Origin: Oligoflexales bacterium
GTDB lineage: Bacteria > Bdellovibrionota_B > Oligoflexia > Oligoflexales > RGVZ01
Reading direction: 5' to 3'
DNA length: 64,000 bases
Assembly (NCBI GenBank): GCA_947494335.1
Contig: CANLUT010000001.1
Span: 372,001 to 436,000 of the forward strand
Numbering within the stretch: position 1 is the stretch's first letter; each line of letters starts with the position of its first letter. The translations under genes and the position numbers were made by a program. Positions 8,835 through 17,581 of the stretch are shown in pieces. The notes under the pieces were generated by a model. It did not search any database, was not told where the DNA came from, and was given only the letters and a program-made list of their open reading frames with translations.

Positions 8835-9461
8835 TCAAATTCGAAGCTTAGCTTTCAGCCATTCCACTTTGTCAAATTGGCGATGCATGCTCCGTTCTTG
8901 GGTCACATGGCGAGCCTCGGAGATTGTGAACCATCGGACATCGTGGGACTCATGAGATACAATTGGTGCAGTCTCCTGATCGGCAATAATTAGGTAACGC
9001 ACATCGTAATGAATATGTTCGCCATCCTTAGCATTTGCCGGAATAACGTGACTGTCCAAATCAAAGGGTAGGGGGCGCGAGACTTTCTGTTGAAACAGAT
9101 CCCATTCATAGCTGAGAAAGGACAGGTTGTTTAAACCCGACTCCTCTATCGCTTCGGTCATGGCCACTTCATGAACCAAATGATGCCCGTCAGCGTGTCC
9201 CCCAAGCTGGAGCCACATGCCAAGCTTACGATGATGGGTCAGCAAAACCTTGGTCAGATTGGAATTGACCACAAGTGCTGATCCCGTGATGTGTCCCACT
9301 TGGTGTGATCGCAAGAAACAATCTTGAGTTGACGACACAAACGACTTGAAGCACTCAACACGATCAACTTCTTCTGAGGTTACCCTTGTCGGATATTCCG
9401 TGATGGCCCAGGTGCGCTGATAGGAATCAATTGAGGTGAGAAGGTCTTGTCTTAATGTCAT
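8835..9461 (-). CDS. Nudix hydrolase
   Basis: A Nudix-fold pyrophosphohydrolase of 208 residues, expected to cleave a nucleoside diphosphate linked to another moiety; substrate cannot be told. The Nudix box lies at about residues 87-110 (GGHADGHH...TEAIEESGL). It keeps the EExGL Mg2+-binding core, but the usual Arg of REuxEE is Thr. The N-terminal 50 residues precede the fold and look helical. The ATG is preceded by AGGAGG at 4 nt spacing, a strong ribosome-binding site. The last four codons and stop fall inside a 22-bp segment that also occurs at 3782-3803, so a dispersed repeat may have supplied the C-terminus. Confidence 0.9.
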   Translation of the reverse strand: MTLRQDLLTSIDSYQRTWAITEYPTRVTSEEVDRVECFKSFVSSTQDCFLRSHQVGHITGSALVVNSNLTKVLLTHHRKLGMWLQLGGHADGHHLVHEVAMTEAIEESGLNNLSFLSYEWDLFQQKVSRPLPFDLDSHVIPANAKDGEHIHYDVRYLIIADQETAPIVSHESHDVRWFTISEARHVTQERSMHRQFDKVEWLKAKLRI

Positions 9462-9605
9462 GGAACCTCCTGAGGAAAAATCCCAATCCTGGACACGCTT
9501 TTGGTTGCCCTTACTATCGCATATCTTCGGAATTCACTCGAGGTGTTTTCGAATGTTCTAGTTTTCGTTTATCGCTGAACCGGACTAAATGGGTCCGAAA
9601 TGTGA

Positions 9606-9641
9606 AAAAGCCGCTTAACCCAACAGAGTTCAGCGGCTTTT
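9606..9641 (-). terminator. rho-independent terminator
   Basis: The inverted repeat AAAAGCCGCT (9606-9615) / AGCGGCTTTT (9632-9641) is followed by a T run on the minus strand. It lies 22 nt beyond the stop of the gene ending at 9664. Confidence 0.85.
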
Positions 9642-9663
9642 AGACGTTAAGCAAAGTAAATGC

Positions 9664-10428
9664 TTATTGGACCCGGATGACATCCACGAGCGTGCCGAAG
9701 ATTCTTCCGCGTAGCACGTAGGTTGGGGCCGTCAAACAGCTAGGTTGCGTTTGCAGCTGAGACAGCAGGGGAGCCGTAGCAGGAGTATAGAGGGCTGACA
9801 TATCCATGTCGTAGCTTAATTGTACGAATGGAACTGTGCGGTCTGCGCGCAGAGTCGTAGTCAAAATGGTTGTAGATCGAGGTGCGATCATGATGTCGCC
9901 CGGAATGTTATCCGTCACAATACGACCAACAAACGGAATGTTCAGCTCATTGATGATACAGGTGACAGCTCTATAGGGTTCTGCTGGTGGTAACTGGGGA
10001 CGGTCTGGAGCTGTTAGTGCCGTGCGGGCAAAAACCAAGACATGGCATTTTGCGGTGTCTGGACCATTCAGCGATGCGAAAATTGATCGTGCACGGGCGC
10101 CACGACCATCAGCTACAGCGTATACACCGGGAACGCTCGTCGCAGAAGCGTGGTCGGCAACGCCTTCGGTGATAGTGCCAGCTTCAAAAACTTCAGCTTG
10201 GCAGAAGTTTGGAACTTCAAATCGGACGTAGCGCAGGTCTTTGGGCGTCTCTAAATTTAGAGTGCCGCGCTCAAGTAAGCCACCTTCGTAACGGATCGAG
10301 CCAAGATAAGTCTCGTCCTGAGAAACGCTGGTGTTTACAGGGACAGATACGGTGACAGGATTGTCAGCTCTGGCGATGGACATGTTGGTGACCAAAGCAA
10401 CCGCTGCAATCGTTAACTTGGTATTCAT
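9664..10428 (-). CDS. exported hypothetical protein
   Basis: A 254-residue protein with an N-terminal signal peptide, likely cut after ARA at residue 21. The mature region is Pro/Thr rich with four Cys and predicted to be beta-rich (SVPVNTSVSQDETYLGSIRYEGG). I do not recognise a family or catalytic motif. It is probably periplasmic. The ATG has GAGGT 8 nt upstream. It appears monocistronic, with its own terminator downstream and the GNAT gene ending 138 bp upstream in the same direction. Confidence 0.75.
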   Translation of the reverse strand: MNTKLTIAAVALVTNMSIARADNPVTVSVPVNTSVSQDETYLGSIRYEGGLLERGTLNLETPKDLRYVRFEVPNFCQAEVFEAGTITEGVADHASATSVPGVYAVADGRGARARSIFASLNGPDTAKCHVLVFARTALTAPDRPQLPPAEPYRAVTCIINELNIPFVGRIVTDNIPGDIMIAPRSTTILTTTLRADRTVPFVQLSYDMDMSALYTPATAPLLSQLQTQPSCLTAPTYVLRGRIFGTLVDVIRVQ

Positions 10429-10508
10429 GGAACAGACCTCATAAAATCGGTTAATTATATTAACGGGGCGGAGAATCTAATAAAATAGGCTAAAAGTCCA
10501 GAAGAATA

Positions 10509-10549
10509 CTCACGATCATCCAGGTACTGAAGATCGTGAGGTTTTTTTT
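10509..10549 (+). terminator. orphan plus-strand terminator
   Basis: CTCACGATC (10509-10517) pairs with GATCGTGAG (10532-10540), followed by GTTTTTTTTAC. The T run makes it a plus-strand terminator, yet no plus-strand coding gene ends upstream of it: the nearest ends at 8753, with two minus-strand genes between. Confidence 0.75.
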
Positions 10550-10565
10550 ACAAAAATCAGCAATT

Positions 10566-11174
10566 TTAGTTACTTGAAGCCATTCGCATGGTTTCTATTT
10601 CAGATTTAGCAGCAGGGCTTAGATCAAGCTTCACCAAGCGTGTTGTGCGATCAGTGCGGTACCAAGGCGTGGAAAATCCGTCTCGTTCAAGAACTTCGGC
10701 AAAGCCAAACTGAGACAGCGCATGACGCGGCTTCTCCCCAACAGCCCAGCCATAAATAGCGTCAGCTCCAAGATGGTTGGCAAGTTTAATTCGGGTTTGG
10801 TGAATCATGCTGGCGATGCCACGTCCACGGTGTGCAGGATCAACGACGAGCCTGCTGATGTAAGCAATGGTCGTCTCACTAGAGATGGCATTCAAGTAAG
10901 TTGGAAGTTCCAGTTCCCGTAAAATTTCAGCCCTGCTGTCAGCAAGCTGCGTCACCGCAATTCTGCCGTAGCCAACCAGCAATCCTGCTCGATCGAGAAT
11001 TAAAACATGAAGAGAGAGGTGGTCAAGTGGGTCCAAAACGCCACCAGTGGCCTGAGCGAGAACTTGTACATCCCCGTTTTCACGAGATTCAAAAGACCAG
11101 ACACGGTGGATCAAGTGATCAACTTGATCACGAAGTCTTGGCGAAAGCTGACGATGAATTTCTGTGCGGTACAT
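10566..11174 (-). CDS. GNAT family N-acetyltransferase
   Basis: A cytoplasmic acetyl-CoA-dependent N-acyltransferase of 202 residues. Motif A is plain at about residues 112-132 (ISRLVVDPAHRGRGIASMIH), with the pyrophosphate-binding R/QxxGxG/A as HRGRGI. Motif B is seen in GADAIYGWAV...ALSQFGFAEV. The substrate cannot be inferred. An N-terminal helical region of about 55 residues is consistent with FeeM/autoinducer-synthase-like GNAT proteins, but I cannot separate that from generic GNAT. The ATG is preceded by AAGGGGGA. Confidence 0.85.
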   Translation of the reverse strand: MYRTEIHRQLSPRLRDQVDHLIHRVWSFESRENGDVQVLAQATGGVLDPLDHLSLHVLILDRAGLLVGYGRIAVTQLADSRAEILRELELPTYLNAISSETTIAYISRLVVDPAHRGRGIASMIHQTRIKLANHLGADAIYGWAVGEKPRHALSQFGFAEVLERDGFSTPWYRTDRTTRLVKLDLSPAAKSEIETMRMASSN

Positions 11175-11514
11175 AAATCCCCCTTGGGCTGCATTGCATG
11201 CAGCTCAAGCCCTACCATGCAATTCGAATGCCGGCCCGAGATGGTATCATTTTGGCATAGGCAGTATTGTCTGCCCTAATCATTTCAAAGCTTTGGGATC
11301 TGCCGTGCTTTTCTCATGGTTCGAATTTGGGCCAAAACTGGTCGCAAAAGTAAACCACTCGAGAGTTCATGGCCTGATGGAATTTTCAAAAAACGACAAC
11401 TTACGGGTGAAAATTCCACTAGTTTCCCTTCGCCGCGGCCATTTACTGCCGCTAGTCATCTAAAGGCTCAATTTGGCGGGTCTTTTACCGATAAACATCG
11501 GTGAAAGGTCGCGG
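11175..11514. other. 340-bp divergent intergenic region
   Basis: No credible gene is seen. Two small inverted repeats occur: GGAATTTTC/GAAAATTCC (11379-11387 and 11409-11417), possibly an operator or hairpin, and CCGAT-AAAC-ATCGG (11488-11501) directly ahead of the GAAAGG ribosome-binding site of the GT2 gene. The region must carry the promoters of the two divergent genes. Confidence 0.5.
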
Positions 11515-12363
11515 ATGATTATTCTGACAATTGTAATTCCGGCGTACAACGAGGAGAAGCGGTTGCCGCTTTTCTTATCCAGTCTCATATTATTTCTAAA
11601 TGCCGTCCCGGAACTCACTTATGAAATTCTTGTCGTTAACGATGGTAGCTTCGACAAAACAGCCGAAGTTGCACGAGAAGCCATCGGTCCACGCGGACGA
11701 GTGGTAGATTTAAACAAAAATAGAGGCAAGGGCGCCGCCATCAAAGAGGGTGCGCGCCACGCCAAGGGTTTATTTACATGTGTCACTGATGCTGACGGCT
11801 CTGCCAATCTCGATGCATTTTTAGAGGCTGTGTCAGTTCTTAAGTACAGCCGATGCCAGGGGGTGGTCGGAACAAGATATTTGTCGGACCAAAGAGCTCA
11901 CCAGAAAATGTCCAAAAAGCGACGATTTGCGGGCATATTCTTTGCTTCATTGACAAGAATAATCCTAGGTCTACGCTACTCTGATACGCAGTGTGGTTTC
12001 AAAATTTTTCATACAAAATTTTTGAATAACATCCTCGCCATGTGTCAGTACACCCGATTCGGAATTGACTTTGAGCTGCTTTACATCGCAAAGAAAAACG
12101 GAATTGCGTTTATCGAGCTTCCAATTCAATGGTCTGAAAAACCAGGATCAAAGGTGAATATTTTTTCAGATGGGTGTCAAATGATTCTCGACATGATCCG
12201 CCTGAAATTCAGAGAGGATCATCAGCTAAGTTTTCAAATTCAGTCAGTTGACGCGGGTTTCATTGACTTCGCCATGACTGAAAGCGCGGAGCCAAATGCG
12301 GGCATCTACGAAAAACGCGATCAACAGAACCGGTATTCCACAGCTCCAAAAAAACTGGGATAG
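11515..12363 (+). CDS. family 2 glycosyltransferase (dolichyl-phosphate glucosyltransferase-like)
   Basis: A GT-A fold family 2 glycosyltransferase that would move a sugar from a nucleotide donor to a lipid or polysaccharide acceptor at the cytoplasmic face. Key motifs are VIPAYNEE (residues 7-14), VVNDGSFDKT (the first Asp motif), NRGKGAAIKEGA, and TDADGSAN, the DxD metal site. The TQCGFKIF segment is characteristic of the Alg5/DPM-like subgroup. The ATG at 11515 is chosen because GAAAGG lies 6 nt upstream. No membrane segment is visible, unlike many relatives. The last 40 residues lie past the catalytic domain and overlap the convergent gene by 120 bp. Confidence 0.85.
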   Translation: MIILTIVIPAYNEEKRLPLFLSSLILFLNAVPELTYEILVVNDGSFDKTAEVAREAIGPRGRVVDLNKNRGKGAAIKEGARHAKGLFTCVTDADGSANLDAFLEAVSVLKYSRCQGVVGTRYLSDQRAHQKMSKKRRFAGIFFASLTRIILGLRYSDTQCGFKIFHTKFLNNILAMCQYTRFGIDFELLYIAKKNGIAFIELPIQWSEKPGSKVNIFSDGCQMILDMIRLKFREDHQLSFQIQSVDAGFIDFAMTESAEPNAGIYEKRDQQNRYSTAPKKLG

Positions 12364-13974
12364 AGATCCTAAACTAGAGCGCTGTTTAAAATATGATTTC
12401 GGTAAAGCACGAGTCGTTTTGCGGCTTTCCCAAATTTTTAGATTTCCGAAATTACCTTGTAGCAGTCGCCAGTCGTGCTTTCTTAACATAGCGACGTAGA
12501 ACTCATCATTCACAACGGCGTACCTTAAATTATAGTCTTCGGGGTGCTCCAAATAAGCTTCTAGAACCTTTTGGCCCTGCTCTCCGAAATACTTAGCAGA
12601 GTCGATGGCCTCAATCCCACTATTTCTTAGTACTTTGGTGGTCCGCGCTGTGAAGTAAAGTCCATCAACGGACGGTGCCGGTGTCATGTAGCTGAGCTTG
12701 GCCATCTGGCTGCCAAGACCTAAAGTCACATATCTGAACGTCTTCTTGTCAGGCTGACTTAAAAAATTTGCAACGGGATTTAAGTCTACAGGATCAGGCT
12801 GAAATTTCACACCGCGTAGAACAGCAAAATAAGAGATGAGCAGGGACGCTTGAAGGGCAATCAGTATCATTCGGAGAATCGGCTTTTGAATCAGGGAAAA
12901 TAGATACCCTATCATCGGTAGTAACAGGACCGCCGCCCACGCTGCAAATCGATCAAATGTAAAGATTTTCCAAAATTTCCCAAAAATAAAAGCGGGTACT
13001 GGCGTGGTTCCTCCGAGTCCAAGTAGGCAGAAAAATAGGATGCCAATTACAAGGGGGCGGAGCAGGAAATGATCCCGAAAAATCTTTGGCACTAACAGAA
13101 TTCCTAGAAAGCAAGACGCAAGTGGTGCGATGAAAAAATTAAGCATCGACGCAATGTCGGCGAAGTAATTAGCCCGCGTCGCGTGTGGTATTTCAGCCTG
13201 ATGAGGCATTTTCTGTAAAACGAATTCAAAAAATGGATGAAGCACCAGACCGGCACTCATGACAGCAAGCAAAAAGAAAAGACTAATTCTTCGAAAGACC
13301 GGCGCTTGACACTGCCTATCGTAACGGTTAACACCCATTGACAGCGTCAATGAGACGATGCCAAACGCAACGGGAAAAAACAAAAAGAATGTCAAATGGT
13401 GAGCCAAGCTCGTAATAACTGTATAGAGCAGTCCTGCGACAAGGGACCCTATGGCTCCAGTAAGGCACCAGCGGGAAAAATAATACATCGCATGCAAAAC
13501 AAGAGCAGTGGCAAAGCAGGTGGGTAGCTGTCCAAATTGATGTATTTGCTGAGCCATGGAGGTCATTAATGCTGCGCAAATAGCGGCGTATCCCGATGGC
13601 AGCGGAGCTAGCCAAAGGCGACAAAATCTGTAGGAGCCGGTGACCATCAATGTGATTGCCAGTAACTGAACAGCTACATATGCTCTCTCAAGAGGCATCC
13701 ATCGACTAAAAGCGGCAATTAGTTGGGGGACCAATGGTGGATAAGAGACCAGATCGAAACCTTCAAACCAATTATAGACCCATGTCATGCCGAGATGGTT
13801 TTTAACTTTGCTGGCAAAAAAAATATGAACATAGGCGTCATAAGTTCCCTGATAAGAATGCTGATTAATCAGCAAAAAACCATGAATTCCCAGGGCTAAG
13901 ATAATGCCAATGAAAACCAGCATTAGTCCTGGAGAATCGAAGATTTTCCTGAAACTGAACTGGCGATTGGTCAC
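12244..13974 (-). CDS. polytopic membrane protein, GT-C/PTPS-related type
   Basis: A 576-residue inner-membrane protein with about 10-12 hydrophobic helices, resembling the GT-C-like '6-pyruvoyl-tetrahydropterin synthase-related' membrane family. The first extracytoplasmic loop has the acidic motif YQGTYDAYVHIFFA, where GT-C enzymes place catalytic Asp residues. A soluble region (about 405-520) precedes a last membrane helix (about 545-565). It would use a lipid-linked sugar donor; this role is inferred from fold type and neighbours. The GTG start overlaps the stop of the upstream GT4 gene by 4 nt (GTGA), implying translational coupling. Its 3' end overlaps the GT2 gene on the other strand for 120 bp, and its last membrane helix is encoded there. 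Confidence 0.75.
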   Translation of the reverse strand: MTNRQFSFRKIFDSPGLMLVFIGIILALGIHGFLLINQHSYQGTYDAYVHIFFASKVKNHLGMTWVYNWFEGFDLVSYPPLVPQLIAAFSRWMPLERAYVAVQLLAITLMVTGSYRFCRLWLAPLPSGYAAICAALMTSMAQQIHQFGQLPTCFATALVLHAMYYFSRWCLTGAIGSLVAGLLYTVITSLAHHLTFFLFFPVAFGIVSLTLSMGVNRYDRQCQAPVFRRISLFFLLAVMSAGLVLHPFFEFVLQKMPHQAEIPHATRANYFADIASMLNFFIAPLASCFLGILLVPKIFRDHFLLRPLVIGILFFCLLGLGGTTPVPAFIFGKFWKIFTFDRFAAWAAVLLLPMIGYLFSLIQKPILRMILIALQASLLISYFAVLRGVKFQPDPVDLNPVANFLSQPDKKTFRYVTLGLGSQMAKLSYMTPAPSVDGLYFTARTTKVLRNSGIEAIDSAKYFGEQGQKVLEAYLEHPEDYNLRYAVVNDEFYVAMLRKHDWRLLQGNFGNLKIWESRKTTRALPKSYFKQRSSLGSLSQFFWSCGIPVLLIAFFVDARIWLRAFSHGEVNETRVN

Positions 13975-15140
13975 CGGCGGCTCCTTTGTTTGGATTTATG
14001 CGCAACGAGAGACTCAAACAGCCCCATGTAAGATTCGAAAACCCTCTCTATGGAGTAGTTGGTTGATGAACGACTTGAAAGTGTTGACAGTTCTGACCAG
14101 AGAGACGTGTCGTTTATTATCTCTGTTATTGAATGAATAGCTCCCGCCAAATCCCCCGGCTTGAAAAACTTAATGCCGACATGTTCTTCCTTGGCCATAG
14201 CTACGAAATCTTCTATCTCAGCCGCGACTACTGGAACACAGGCGGATGCAGCTAAATGTGCGACGCCCGAAACGCCGGTTGCTGATGAATAGGGCAGGAG
14301 TACTACCCCCGCCTTGGAGAAAACATCTGCCAAATTTTGCTCGCTCACATAACCTATAAAGTCCAGGCCATCAATTGATCCATGCTGATCTGCAAAAGAC
14401 TCATAGTATCCAGGATAGGAAGGATGACTGCCACCGGCGATGGTCATTGTATAAGTGGAATCTATCAACCGTAGGGACTTGAAAATTTCTATCGGGAAAT
14501 CAAGTTTTTTGTATGAGCCGAACTTTCCGAAGACTAGTACGTGCTTGCTTGGTTGGGGGGCTGCCGGGAGCTGTAACGCATAGAATCCGTGATGCATGCG
14601 TACAGCATTTGAAAACAAATAGTGATTTTTGAAATAGGTAACATATTTGTCTAGCAAGAGCGCTATGGGGCCTGACCACGCCAGCAGCTGCTCGGCAATG
14701 CCTCCGCAGAGCTTAAAAATAATTTCATAGCCCCGATAGCGCGTGGCGCTAAAGTCGAGAAATGCTGATAAATGATGAAGCGTGGTGACACACCGGAATC
14801 CTAGAACCCTTAGCATCAGGGGGGTCATAAGTCCCAAAAAAGCGGGTAGCCCCCGGTCGCCGAACGATGTGATGATCAAATTAAACCAAACCACGTCTGG
14901 ACGCTCTCTGAGTGCTAACTGCGCTATTTTGAAACAGCTAAGAATGTCGTTGTAGCGCCATATGCGGCAAACCTTAATATTGGCTGGCGGTTCAAAAGAT
15001 TGATCTAAAGACTGATCAATATCGGCCGCGAAGGTGAATTCATGGCATTTAAAATTTGCAGCGGTATCGAGAAAAATTTTTCCGTACTCGTTTAAGCCTA
15101 CGCGGCTTGGGCTTAGCGATGTCACCATCAATATTTTCAT
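13971..15140 (-). CDS. family 4/1 glycosyltransferase
   Basis: A GT-B fold glycosyltransferase of 389 residues. The N-terminal acceptor domain starts MKILMVTSLSPSRVGLNEYG. The C-terminal donor domain (Glycos_transf_1 type) includes VLVFGKFGSYKKLD, MTIAGGSHPSY, LDFIGYVSEQNLADVFSKAGVVLLPYSSATGVSGVA and a late Glu-type motif (VAAEIEDF). Donor and acceptor are unknown. It lies between a TPR/beta-barrel export gene 3 nt upstream and the GT-C-like gene overlapping by 4 nt downstream, so all three form one operon. The context points to assembly of a surface or secreted polysaccharide. Confidence 0.85.
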   Translation of the reverse strand: MKILMVTSLSPSRVGLNEYGKIFLDTAANFKCHEFTFAADIDQSLDQSFEPPANIKVCRIWRYNDILSCFKIAQLALRERPDVVWFNLIITSFGDRGLPAFLGLMTPLMLRVLGFRCVTTLHHLSAFLDFSATRYRGYEIIFKLCGGIAEQLLAWSGPIALLLDKYVTYFKNHYLFSNAVRMHHGFYALQLPAAPQPSKHVLVFGKFGSYKKLDFPIEIFKSLRLIDSTYTMTIAGGSHPSYPGYYESFADQHGSIDGLDFIGYVSEQNLADVFSKAGVVLLPYSSATGVSGVAHLAASACVPVVAAEIEDFVAMAKEEHVGIKFFKPGDLAGAIHSITEIINDTSLWSELSTLSSRSSTNYSIERVFESYMGLFESLVAHKSKQRSRR

Positions 15141-15143
15141 AGA

Positions 15144-17477
15144 TCACCAGAATAACTTAGTCGCAGCGTAGTACGATGGTAGCGTTTTCCTTTTTATGGG
15201 TGTTTGGACGTCTTCTTGTTTAGTGCGTGTAGCAAAAACTTGAATGTTGTGTCCCAATATTAGCCTGACGGGCGCAAGGTATGGTAAGCGACGATTGCCG
15301 CCGATATCTCGATTGAGCCGGGGGCGGAGTGCGAATTCCATTTCAGTATTAACAGATTCGTTGTCGTAAATTCGGTACGGGTCAATGGTAGATTTGTAGA
15401 GCGTTGAGGCTAATTTAAAGTTTTCTCCAGATCCGAGCGAGATTCCGACGCTTGACGTCCGGTGATGAGTTATGGCTCTGGATTCGCTGTTGGTCGGTGA
15501 TGAAATCTTCTGGTCATTGGTCGACAGCAGTTGATAGCCACAAGAAAGTCCGAGATAAGGAAGCGGGAGCAACGTTAGGCGCGTTAATGCCTGGATCTGG
15601 CTTTGTAATAGAGATCCGGAAGAGCGCTTGTTATATAACGTGCCATCTACAAGGAATCTTAAGTATTTAGTAAAATTTTGCTGTAATCCAAGTCTGGCGC
15701 GTGTTGTTGAGAAGTTGGTTTTCGAATTTTCGATGACCCTGCCAACGCCAACTTCCCCCTCCAGCGCTGGTAGATACCAACGAAATTGCCATAGCCCTCT
15801 TGTGCCGACGATATACTCGCTGGAGTTGACATATTGTCCAGAGATTGTCTTCGTATCGAAAGCGTGAGATTCGTTGTTAATAAACTTCAAGTAGGGAAAC
15901 ACGCTTATAACTCCAAGAAACGGAAGTGGAAATGAGCCCTCAGTTTCCAGTGAGAACACCTGACTTCGAAGTGCGACAGTTGGATCGGTCTCGCGCTTGT
16001 CACCAATTTTTTCAGACCTCTCAAAATAGCCGCTAATAAAAGGTTTTTCTGCCTTGTAGTAGCCAAGTTGGACTCTGCCGAATGCAATTGGAGATTTTGA
16101 TGGCGTTAAGAATAATGAATAGTCGTTCGGTTTAACGTTCTGTGCCGCTAAACCTCGGGAAACACCAACAAGATCAGAGGGGTCTTCTCTGTATCCTAGC
16201 CCTGACGTGATTGTTGCTGGAATACCAACGACATCGAGAGAGAAACCTTCTGCATCCGTATTTTCGAAAAATCGTTCATCATATATTTCGTCAAAACTAT
16301 CGCAGTCCTTTGCAACTTCACAAAGTCGTCTGGCGGTTATCAACTCGCCAAGGGCCTTGGAAAGTTTGCGGCCATTTTTTAATTGATTTGCATGGATAAC
16401 ACGATATCGCGGTTCGCTTGGCTCCAGCTCTATTGCCGCAATAATTGATTCCTCGGCGTCTTGGTAACGGGTCCATTGTGTATAATTCCATGCCATGGCT
16501 TCAAATAATGTAGCATCGTCCTTTTTTAGTTTTTTAGCCTTGTCATAAAGCTGCTCCGCGAGTTCGTAATTTCCCTCGTCTCGCCGAATATTTCCGCGCA
16601 AAATAAATGAATGATAAGATGGTCCCAATGAGTCTGCGAGATTAAGCCATTTTTCCGTGAGATCAATATTCCGGGCAGCATATGCTTGGCTAGCCAGGGT
16701 CACTCTTAGATCACTTAGCTTCTCTTTCACGGATAGATTGTTGGTTGATCGAAGAATCTCGGAAAGATCTTTTTCAGCGAGCTCAAATTTTCCTTGACGG
16801 ATTCGCAGATCGGCTGAAATCTCAAGTGACTCAGCCTTTTGTTTGCCTGCAGAAATCTTCAATAATCTAGCGACTGCTGTCTCGGCGGTTGAGAAGTCTT
16901 TTTTTTCAATTGAAGCTGCGATGGCGTTTTTTAAATTCCATAGTCGAAGATCTAGGAGAGATTTGTCTTTTTTTTGCGATTTGAAAGCTTTTTCATAGTA
17001 GTCATCTGCTTTGAATAGATCTCCTTTCAGGCGATAATAATCGCCCTTTAGCTGATCTCTGTTGACAGTTGTGGCGACTGTTCTAAATTTCTTAAAAATC
17101 TTTTGTGCGGCGGTAAATTTTTTCAATTCCAGTGCTGATTTAAACTGGAGTATGTAGGGCCAATCATAATCTGGGTAGTATCGTCGAACGATTCTGGCAA
17201 TTCTGTAGGCCTTGGAGAAGTCGCCCTTTTGAATAAGGATATCCGATAATTTTGAGGAGGCGACTGGGTCGGAGCCGTTTTCAACAAGGTGTTTAAGTAA
17301 AACGTTTATTGCCGCTGTAAGATCATCGTTAGCTTCAAATTTACTTGCCTCGAGCATCGCGGCATCCGATGCCTCCTTACTGCTCTTGGCGACACTCGTG
17401 TTAGCAACAGCAAGCAAAACGAACATGTGTAAAATACTGAATAGATAGAAAGTCTTTTTAAGGCGGCGCAGTCGCAA
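15144..17477 (-). CDS. TPR plus outer-membrane beta-barrel protein, exopolysaccharide porin-like
   Basis: A 777-residue protein with an N-terminal signal sequence (hydrophobic about 9-28), a periplasmic TPR region (about 35-400) and a C-terminal barrel (about 410-777) ending in Trp. TPR units include NYELAEQLYDKAKKLKKDDATLFEAMAW and RYQDAEESIIAAIELEPSEP. The barrel has the alternating aromatic strands typical of outer-membrane proteins. This architecture matches PgaA/BcsC/PelB-type polysaccharide export porins, though I cannot place it in one of these families. The TTG start has GAGG 9 nt upstream; an earlier in-frame ATG is followed directly by a stop. It is the first gene of an operon with two glycosyltransferase-type genes, divergent from a GH5-like gene. 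Such loci usually pair an export porin with a trimming hydrolase. Confidence 0.8.
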   Translation of the reverse strand: MRLRRLKKTFYLFSILHMFVLLAVANTSVAKSSKEASDAAMLEASKFEANDDLTAAINVLLKHLVENGSDPVASSKLSDILIQKGDFSKAYRIARIVRRYYPDYDWPYILQFKSALELKKFTAAQKIFKKFRTVATTVNRDQLKGDYYRLKGDLFKADDYYEKAFKSQKKDKSLLDLRLWNLKNAIAASIEKKDFSTAETAVARLLKISAGKQKAESLEISADLRIRQGKFELAEKDLSEILRSTNNLSVKEKLSDLRVTLASQAYAARNIDLTEKWLNLADSLGPSYHSFILRGNIRRDEGNYELAEQLYDKAKKLKKDDATLFEAMAWNYTQWTRYQDAEESIIAAIELEPSEPRYRVIHANQLKNGRKLSKALGELITARRLCEVAKDCDSFDEIYDERFFENTDAEGFSLDVVGIPATITSGLGYREDPSDLVGVSRGLAAQNVKPNDYSLFLTPSKSPIAFGRVQLGYYKAEKPFISGYFERSEKIGDKRETDPTVALRSQVFSLETEGSFPLPFLGVISVFPYLKFINNESHAFDTKTISGQYVNSSEYIVGTRGLWQFRWYLPALEGEVGVGRVIENSKTNFSTTRARLGLQQNFTKYLRFLVDGTLYNKRSSGSLLQSQIQALTRLTLLPLPYLGLSCGYQLLSTNDQKISSPTNSESRAITHHRTSSVGISLGSGENFKLASTLYKSTIDPYRIYDNESVNTEMEFALRPRLNRDIGGNRRLPYLAPVRLILGHNIQVFATRTKQEDVQTPIKRKTLPSYYAATKLFW

Positions 17478-17581
17478 TTACATTGCCCTCGTTCTGGAAA
17501 TTGCACTGACTCTATTGTAACATATCAGAATCCGTGGGATTAATGATTATTCGAATTCGTATGAGATTTTTTTTAGAGTAA

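Noticed and set aside
9455-9643. 62-residue plus-strand open frame
   Set aside because: It overlaps the start of the Nudix gene and runs into the terminator of the 9664 gene.
11164-11463. 99-residue plus-strand open frame between the GNAT and GT2 genes
   Set aside because: Composition does not look like protein, and no ribosome-binding site or recognisable motif is seen.
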